From Alphaproteobacteria bacterium (GTDB taxonomy: Bacteria; Myxococcota_A; UBA796; UBA2385), in NCBI GenBank assembly GCA_020632755.1, contig JACKEY010000006.1, positions 434,001 through 498,000 of the forward strand: a stretch of 64,000 nucleotides of DNA, read 5' to 3'. Position 1 is the first letter of the stretch, and each line of letters opens with the position of its first letter. The position numbers and the translations under genes were made by a program. The notes beneath the pieces were generated by a model. It had not been told where the DNA came from. It did no database searches and worked only from the letters and a program-made list of their open reading frames with translations. This document shows positions 58,735 through 64,000 of the stretch, piece by piece.

Positions 58735-61700
58735 TCAACGCGTGGGTCGCGACCGCCGACGCCCGAGGCCCAGCAGCCCCAGCGCGCCCAGCATCCAGGC
58801 CAGCGGCGTCGAGGAGCGTGCACCGGTCGTGCTGCAGCCGCCCTTGTCCCCGCCGCCTTCGCCGTCGACGACACCGTCGTCGCTGCCGCCGTCGGTGCCG
58901 CCGTCGGTGCCCCCGTCGGCGCCGCCGTCGGTGCCGCCGTCGGTCCCCCCGGAGTCCGCGCCGCCGTCGGTGCCGCCGTCGGTGCCGCCCCCGTCGCCGT
59001 CCACCCCGTCGCAGTCGGAGTCGATGCCGTCGCCGGCGACGTCTTCGGCGTGGGGCCCGATCTCGGGATCGCCGTCGTCGCAGTCCTCGCCGCCGTAGGC
59101 GTCGCTGTCGCTGCCGTCGCCGTCGGCGTCGTAGTCGCTGTCCTTGCCGCAGTCGCCGTCGATGCCGTCGTACCAGGTCTCGCCGGCGCCGTAGTAGATG
59201 CCGGCGTCGGTGTCGTCGCAGTCGGTGCCGCCGTAGTCTTCGGCGGCCTGACCGTCGCCGTCGGCGTCGTAGTCGTCGTCGCGCTGGCAGTCGCTGTCGA
59301 CGCCGTCGTACCAGGTGTCGGGGGCCTCGTAGTAGACGCTGGCGTCGGCATCGTCGCAGTCGGTGCCGCCGTAGTCCTCGGCGGTGTGGCCGTCGCCGTC
59401 GGCGTCGTAGTCGTCGGCCCCGTCGCAGTCGCTGTCGATGCCGTCGTACCAGGTCTCGGCGGCGCCGCCGTACACGCTGGCGTCGGTGTCGTCGCAGTCG
59501 GTGCCGCCACCGGCCGGGGTGGCGTCGCCGTCCCCGTCGGCGTCGAAGTCGTCGGCCCCGTCGCAGTCACTGTCGATGCCGTCGTACCAGCTGTCCGTCG
59601 CCCCGACGTACACGTCGGCGTCGGTGTCGTCGCAGTCGTCGCCGCCCCAGGCATCGCTGTCGCTGCCGTCACCGTCGGCGTCGTAGTCGCTGTCGCCCGC
59701 ACAGTCGCCGTCGACGCCGTCGTACCAGGTCTCGTCGGCGCCCGGGAAGGCCGTGGCGTCGGTGTCGTCGCAGTCGTCGCCGCCCCAGGCATCGCTGTCG
59801 TGGCCGTCCGCGTCTGCGTCGTAGTCGCTCTCGCCGTCGCAGTCGCCGTCGACGCCGTCGTACCAGGTCTCGGCCGCGAAGGGGTGGATCGACGCGTCGC
59901 TGTCGTCGCAGTCGGTCCCGCCGTCGACCACGGTGCTGTCGTAGCCGTCGCCGTCGACGTCGGTCAGGTCGCCGTCTTCGCAGTCCTGGTCGATGCCGTC
60001 GTAGGGCGTCTCGTCGGCATCGGGGTGGATGGACGCGTCGCCGTCGTCGCAGTCGGTCGCCTCGGCGGCGTAGCCGTCGGGCAGGTCGCAGGCCGCGGTG
60101 GTGGTGTCCGCGTCGCCGTAGCCGTCGCCGTCCGCGTCGGCGTACCAGGTGGCGGCGTCGGAGGCGTCGTCTTCGTCCACGAAGCTGTCGCAGTCGTTGT
60201 CGACGTCGTCACAGACCTCGGTGGCGTCGGGGTGCACATCGGCGTCCCCGTCGTCGCAGTCGACGTTGCTGTAGTAGCCGTCGCCGTCGCTGTCGGAGAT
60301 GGCGGCGTCGAAGCCACCGTAGGCCCCGATGTCCGAGCGGCTGCCGTCCGGGTCTTCGTAGACCGGGTTGCCCGCGTCGATCAGCGCCGAGCCCGACGCC
60401 AGGATCAGGTCGTCGTCGCCGCAGTCCCCGTTGAGGGTGTAGGCGGTGAAGCCCGGCGAGTCGAACAGGTTGCCGGTACCGAGCGAGCTGGTCGACAGGG
60501 TCCCGGCCAGGTCCGTGCCCGAGTTGCTGTACCAGTCGTTGTAGGTGAAGTCGCTGTAGGTCGCCGTGCTGCTGTCGTTGCCGTACACCCCGTCGCCGTC
60601 GACCGTGTACGCCACGACGTTGTTCACGAAGCTCGTGTAGGTGCTCCGCAGGAACAGGCCACCGCCGTAGTAGTTCGCGTCGTTTCCGATGACGGTGTTG
60701 TTGATGAACTCGTTGTTGCTGTTGCCGTACAGGTAGAGACCGCCGCCGCTGTGCTCGGCTTCGTTCTCCATGAAGACGTTGTTCGTCCACTCGTCGGTGC
60801 CGCCGCGGGTGTTGTACGCGAAGGCCGCACCGCCGTGGTACGCGGTGTTCCCGCAGAACCAGTTGTTCTTCACCCACAGATCCTGGGTGTTGTACAGGTA
60901 GACCGCGCCGCCGTAGTAGTTGCCGCCGCCCTCGTCGGCCGCGTTGCCCTCGAAGACGTTCTCGCTCAGCTCGAGCTGGTCGACGTTGTAGGCATACAGC
61001 GCGCCACCGTACTGGTAGGCCCCGTTCCCCTCGAACCGCACGTCCTCGATCAGCAGATCGTAGCCGGTGCTGTTGTAGGGATAGTGGTAGACGGCACCGC
61101 CGTGGCGGTTCTGTGAGCTGTTGTCCGTGAAGTCGACCTCGGTCAGCCAGATGTCGCCCTTGTTGTACGAGTAGATCGCGCCGCCGTGGTAGTAGGCGGC
61201 GTTCTGGTCGAAGGTGGTCGTCGAGATGGCCAGGCCGGTCCAGACGTCGGCGCTGACGGCGCCGCCGTAGCCGCGGTAGGCCAGGCCGTTGAGGAAGGTC
61301 GACCCCGTGATGGTGGCGTCGCTGTACAGGTCGAACAGCGCGATGGAGCCGCCGTATTCGCGGGCCCAGCTGTCGGTGAAGGTCGAGCCGTCCACGCTCA
61401 GGCTGGCGTAGTAGTACTCGTAGATCGCGCCGCCGTGGCCGTTCGTGGCGGTGTTGCCGGTGAACTCGCTGTCGAGCACGGTCAGGTCGCCGTACTGGCG
61501 CAACATCACGGCGCCGCCGCTGTACCGGGCGGTGTTGTCGTCGAAGGTGGCGCCGTCCAGGGTCACCTCGTTGTCGTAGTACCCGTAGATCGCGCCGCCA
61601 TGGTAGGCGCTGTTCTCGCTGAAGCTGCTGCCGTCCACGGTGAGGTCGGCGCTCGTGTACAGATAGATCGCGCCGCCGTTGTAGCCGTCGGACTCACGGC

Positions 61701-62490
61701 TCATGCTGTGCCCGGTGAAGTCGTCCCCCGTCGACGCGAAGCTGCCGCCCGTGTCGACGTAGACGGCGGTGCCATGGGTGTAGCCGCCCGTGTTGCTGTC
61801 GAAGCTGTTGTTCGTGCTCTCGACGACGGACCCGTCGTCCAGGTACAACACGCCGCCGTTGTGGCTGGCGTAGTTCCCGCTGAACAGGCTGCCCGTGATC
61901 GTGCCCGTCGACACGCCGACGCCGCTGTCGTAGTGGAAGTAGACCGCCGCACCGTACTGGACGGAGTTGCCGGTGAAGGTGCTGTCGGTGATCGTCAGAT
62001 CGCCGGCATCGGTCACGTAGATCGAGCCGTACCGCGCCGACATGCTGGACACCGAGCTGTCGACCAGCGAGACCGAGCCGCCTTCCTGGTAGATCGCGGT
62101 GCCGTCCCGGCTGGTCGTGCCGGTGCTGCTGAACACCACCTGGTCGAACCGCACATCCGCGCCGGACACATAGGCGCCGCGGTAGCTGCCGTTGGTGATG
62201 GTGAACCCACGGATCGTCGCGGTCTCGCCGGACGTGATGGTCAGGGCGTTGCTGCAGCTGCCGGCCGCGCTGATGTAGGTGCTGGTCGCCCCATCCAGGC
62301 CGGTGATGGTCAGGTCCTTGCCGTCCAGGTCCAGGCACTCGTCGTAGACCCCGGCGGCGACCTCGATGGTGTCGCCCGTGGTGGCGGCGGCGATCGCCGC
62401 GTCGATCGTCGTGTGGTCGCCGCTGCCGCCGGGGTCGACGGTGAGGGTCGCGGCGAGGGAGGGAGCCGTCAGGGCGAGGAGGGCGATCAT
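58735..62490 (-). CDS. Exported beta-helix protein with Ca-binding-like repeats and MYXO-CTERM tail
   Basis: A 1251-residue protein with a signal peptide (MIALLALTAPSLAA). Residues about 20-740 form a right-handed parallel beta-helix (pectate-lyase-like/polymorphic repeats) with many NNxF and GGAIY turns. Then come seven 46-47-residue units with E-T-W-Y-D-G-[VI]-D-x-D-C and DxDGDG...CDDxDA motifs, the putative metal-binding repeat often seen in myxobacteria-like genomes. A TDGG-rich linker and a tail GGCSTTG, hydrophobic helix, RRRSRPTR (MYXO-CTERM) follow. It is likely anchored at the surface and binds calcium. The role is probably adhesive or matrix-related. Confidence 0.88.
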   Translation of the reverse strand: MIALLALTAPSLAATLTVDPGGSGDHTTIDAAIAAATTGDTIEVAAGVYDECLDLDGKDLTITGLDGATSTYISAAGSCSNALTITSGETATIRGFTITNGSYRGAYVSGADVRFDQVVFSSTGTTSRDGTAIYQEGGSVSLVDSSVSSMSARYGSIYVTDAGDLTITDSTFTGNSVQYGAAVYFHYDSGVGVSTGTITGSLFSGNYASHNGGVLYLDDGSVVESTNNSFDSNTGGYTHGTAVYVDTGGSFASTGDDFTGHSMSRESDGYNGGAIYLYTSADLTVDGSSFSENSAYHGGAIYGYYDNEVTLDGATFDDNTARYSGGAVMLRQYGDLTVLDSEFTGNTATNGHGGAIYEYYYASLSVDGSTFTDSWAREYGGSIALFDLYSDATITGSTFLNGLAYRGYGGAVSADVWTGLAISTTTFDQNAAYYHGGAIYSYNKGDIWLTEVDFTDNSSQNRHGGAVYHYPYNSTGYDLLIEDVRFEGNGAYQYGGALYAYNVDQLELSENVFEGNAADEGGGNYYGGAVYLYNTQDLWVKNNWFCGNTAYHGGAAFAYNTRGGTDEWTNNVFMENEAEHSGGGLYLYGNSNNEFINNTVIGNDANYYGGGLFLRSTYTSFVNNVVAYTVDGDGVYGNDSSTATYSDFTYNDWYSNSGTDLAGTLSTSSLGTGNLFDSPGFTAYTLNGDCGDDDLILASGSALIDAGNPVYEDPDGSRSDIGAYGGFDAAISDSDGDGYYSNVDCDDGDADVHPDATEVCDDVDNDCDSFVDEDDASDAATWYADADGDGYGDADTTTAACDLPDGYAAEATDCDDGDASIHPDADETPYDGIDQDCEDGDLTDVDGDGYDSTVVDGGTDCDDSDASIHPFAAETWYDGVDGDCDGESDYDADADGHDSDAWGGDDCDDTDATAFPGADETWYDGVDGDCAGDSDYDADGDGSDSDAWGGDDCDDTDADVYVGATDSWYDGIDSDCDGADDFDADGDGDATPAGGGTDCDDTDASVYGGAAETWYDGIDSDCDGADDYDADGDGHTAEDYGGTDCDDADASVYYEAPDTWYDGVDSDCQRDDDYDADGDGQAAEDYGGTDCDDTDAGIYYGAGETWYDGIDGDCGKDSDYDADGDGSDSDAYGGEDCDDGDPEIGPHAEDVAGDGIDSDCDGVDGDGGGTDGGTDGGADSGGTDGGTDGGADGGTDGGTDGGSDDGVVDGEGGGDKGGCSTTGARSSTPLAWMLGALGLLGLGRRRSRPTR
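59044..60012 (-). repeat. Seven tandem 138-bp (one 141-bp) repeats in the beta-helix gene
   Basis: Units begin at 60012, 59871, 59733, 59595, 59457, 59319 and 59181 (minus strand) with the codons for ETPYDG/ETWYDG/DSWYDG/DTWYDG. They encode a Cys- and Asp-rich metal-binding-like module. The constant 138-bp spacing indicates recent unequal duplication. Confidence 0.9.
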
Positions 62491-62492
62491 GG

Positions 62493-63584
62493 TCACTCCG
62501 GGGGGAACGCGGCGCCGGCCGGCGCGGCGGGGGGACGGGAGATGCGACCGGGGGCGTCGGCCCCGGACGAGGCGGCGTCGGGCGCTTCGGGGAGCACGGC
62601 GTGGCCGCCGCTCCAGGCGTCGGAGAGGACGCGGACCCACAGGGCGGGGGCCAGCTCCTCCTGATCGCCCCAGCGGATGGTGCCGATGGCCCGGACCACG
62701 CGCCGCACCTTCCACAGGCCACCCCAGGCCAGCAGGCGCTGCTCGACCTGGGTCAGGTGCTCGAAGGGCAGCCGCTCGCCGCGGGCCCGGTCGCGGCGCA
62801 GGGTGAGCTCTGGACCGTCGCGGAAGGACACCGTGCGCGGCCAGCCGTTCACGTCGAAGGTCTCCGGGGCGCCCAGCTCGACGATCCGGCCGTCCTTCAT
62901 CCCCCAGGCGAGCAGGCCCGCCCCGTGCTGGTCGATGCCCACGGCCAGGTCGTGGCCCAGGGCGACGAAGGTGGTCCGGGGCCCCGCGGGGTAGCCGTCC
63001 CCGCCGCGATGCAGCACCACGCCTCGTCCGGTGACCAGGCCCCCCCGCTCTCCCCCGCTCAGCCAGCCCGACAGATCGGCGACGGGGGCGAGCGCCTCGA
63101 CGGCCCACTCTCCGCCGCCCTCCTGCCAGCGGGTCGCGGGAGGCTCGGCCAGCGGAAACCTCGGCGCGGCGTGCACGGCGGCGCTCGCTTCCTGGTCGCG
63201 GGCCTGCAGGGTGATGCGCTCGGGCGCCTCCCCCTCGGCCGCATGGTGGGTCAGCCCGTCCAGCCCGAGCATCACCCGGCGCCGGTCGGCGGAGACCTCG
63301 ACCTCGGCCGGGCCGACGTCCCGTCCGTACAGCACCGGCGCCCGTTCCTCGAACCAGCGGTCGACCCGCATGTGCCCCTGGCCGCGCAGGAGGCCGGTGT
63401 TGCCGACGGTCAGCCGGGCGTCGATGACGCTGCCGTCTTCGGCCAGCCCCAGCAGCTCCCACTGCTCGCGCCAGCGGGGCCCGTCCTGGGGCCGGTCGCC
63501 GCAGGCGACGACCAGCGCGAGCACCGGCAGCAGTCCCATCCAGCGGCGCGAGGGAACAGCGGTCTCGACCTCGGGGCGCGTCAT
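62493..63584 (-). CDS. Predicted lipoprotein, possibly lipocalin/CrtC-like
   Basis: A 363-residue protein with a signal peptide and lipobox (VLALVVAC). The body has WREQWELLGLAEDGSVIDARLTVGNTGLL and GHDLAVGIDQHGAGLLAWG-type strands, faintly like CrtC/AttH (Svf1-like) lipocalin proteins. The C-terminus is Pro/Ala-rich. ATG 63584 overlaps the stop of the upstream gene, and its own stop lies 2 bp from the beta-helix start, so all three are one operon. The family call is weak. Confidence 0.6.
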   Translation of the reverse strand: MTRPEVETAVPSRRWMGLLPVLALVVACGDRPQDGPRWREQWELLGLAEDGSVIDARLTVGNTGLLRGQGHMRVDRWFEERAPVLYGRDVGPAEVEVSADRRRVMLGLDGLTHHAAEGEAPERITLQARDQEASAAVHAAPRFPLAEPPATRWQEGGGEWAVEALAPVADLSGWLSGGERGGLVTGRGVVLHRGGDGYPAGPRTTFVALGHDLAVGIDQHGAGLLAWGMKDGRIVELGAPETFDVNGWPRTVSFRDGPELTLRRDRARGERLPFEHLTQVEQRLLAWGGLWKVRRVVRAIGTIRWGDQEELAPALWVRVLSDAWSGGHAVLPEAPDAASSGADAPGRISRPPAAPAGAAFPPE

Positions 63585-64000
63585 GGGCACAGGTCCTGGG
63601 CGCGACGCGCCTCCAGCAAGGCACGGAGTGCCGGGTCTTCGGCGAAGCGCAGGGACTCGGGCAGGGCGTCGAGGTCGCCCGGGTCGGCGTCGCAGGGGAA
63701 GCGGCCGGTGTCCCGGGCGTGGTTGAGCCGGTCGCTGTACACCGCCAGCGCGGTCTGGCGGCAGGCTTCGGCCCGGGACGACTCGGCGACCGCGTCGCAG
63801 GTCGCCGGGTCCAGCGGGCGCTGGCCACCGAGCACCCAGCGGAACGCGGCCGACCACGGACGGGGATCGTCCTCGGTGAAGCCGTGTCCGGGGATCGCCG
63901 TGGCGAGCAACGGCTCGGCGGATGCAGGGGACACTCCCGGTGGGAGCAGCGCGCGCAGGGCGTGGCTGAACACGTGCAGCCGGCAGTCGTCCGCGAAGGC
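63581..64000 (-). CDS. Partial protein at right window edge, unknown function
   Basis: The last 139 codons of a gene whose start lies beyond 64000. The frame remains open to the edge (first visible residues AFADDCRLHVFSHAL). It contains several cysteines (DDCRL, ATCDAVAES, EACRQ, FPCDADP, QDLCP), suggesting disulfides and export. No motif was recognised. Its TGA overlaps the ATG of the next lipoprotein gene, so it starts the operon that leads to the beta-helix protein. Confidence 0.7.
   Translation of the reverse strand, partial: AFADDCRLHVFSHALRALLPPGVSPASAEPLLATAIPGHGFTEDDPRPWSAAFRWVLGGQRPLDPATCDAVAESSRAEACRQTALAVYSDRLNHARDTGRFPCDADPGDLDALPESLRFAEDPALRALLEARRAQDLCP

Noticed and set aside
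59044..60012. Possible CRISPR-like or regulatory repeat array
   Set aside because: The 138-bp units are in frame and encode a known-looking Asp/Cys metal-binding module.
1..64000. tRNA, rRNA, prophage or insertion sequence
   Set aside because: Intergenic gaps are short, and none shows cloverleaf or ribosomal RNA sequence, transposase, integrase or terminal inverted repeats.

Overview
Organism. The window is very GC-rich with compact, overlapping genes. Two proteins end in MYXO-CTERM-type tails (Cys, hydrophobic segment, Arg cluster), one in an AgmX/PglI-type C-terminal domain, and several lipoproteins carry Thr-Asp-Gly-Gly or Thr-Asp low-complexity linkers followed by cysteine-rich domains. 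Together with PKD-rich lipoproteins and a Ca-binding-repeat beta-helix protein, this points to Myxococcota or a related former deltaproteobacterial lineage. Many genes use the same ribosome-binding pattern, CGGAG about 5-10 nt before ATG/GTG. No tRNA, rRNA, CRISPR array, insertion sequence or phage gene was seen.

Region 1, 1-29.6 kb: a peptide-modification locus. On the left are a truncated HlyD-type adaptor, an ABC exporter with two cyclic-nucleotide-binding-like domains and an intact C39 (double-glycine) peptidase, and a parvulin/SurA-like chaperone. A minus-strand operon follows with a HExxH-type peptide hydroxylase, a zinc-ribbon membrane protein and a small membrane protein. Then come three plus-strand radical-SAM-type genes (the middle one has lost its catalytic cysteines) and a CBS-domain protein. 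A huge PKD lipoprotein diverges from a second operon: radical SAM, a paralogous PKD lipoprotein, a Tat-signal protein, two HxsD-like proteins, HxsB, a His-Gly-Ser repeat substrate and another radical SAM enzyme. A winged-helix/AAA/TPR regulator then leads a third operon with two more radical SAM enzymes around an aminoglycoside-phosphotransferase-like kinase. In all, seven intact radical SAM enzymes and one degenerate one lie within about 23 kb. Inferred scheme: the repeat protein (17 Ser-His-Gly triplets after an Asn-Gly-Gly) is crosslinked by HxsB, possibly altered by the other enzymes, and cut and exported by the C39 transporter.

Region 2, 29.6-49 kb: housekeeping and envelope genes. These are a small unknown protein, an acyl-CoA thioesterase-like protein, a sulfatase-fold protein with a MYXO-CTERM tail, lipoproteins (one a probable zinc peptidase), an HD phosphohydrolase, a polytopic membrane protein, an alpha/beta hydrolase, an M28 peptidase, a heterodimeric ABC exporter followed by two paralogous lipoproteins, and genes for an RlmL-type methyltransferase, TcdA and a TatD-type nuclease.

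Region 3, 49-64 kb: a protein with type II secretion ATPase N-terminal-like repeats, a fused double UvrA of 1985 residues, a START-like protein, an EI24/CysZ-like protein, an AgmX/PglI-type lipoprotein, a beta-helix surface protein with seven Ca-binding-like repeats, and two genes at the right edge (one truncated). Coordinates and motifs were read directly; family names are from memory of sequence patterns, with no database search.
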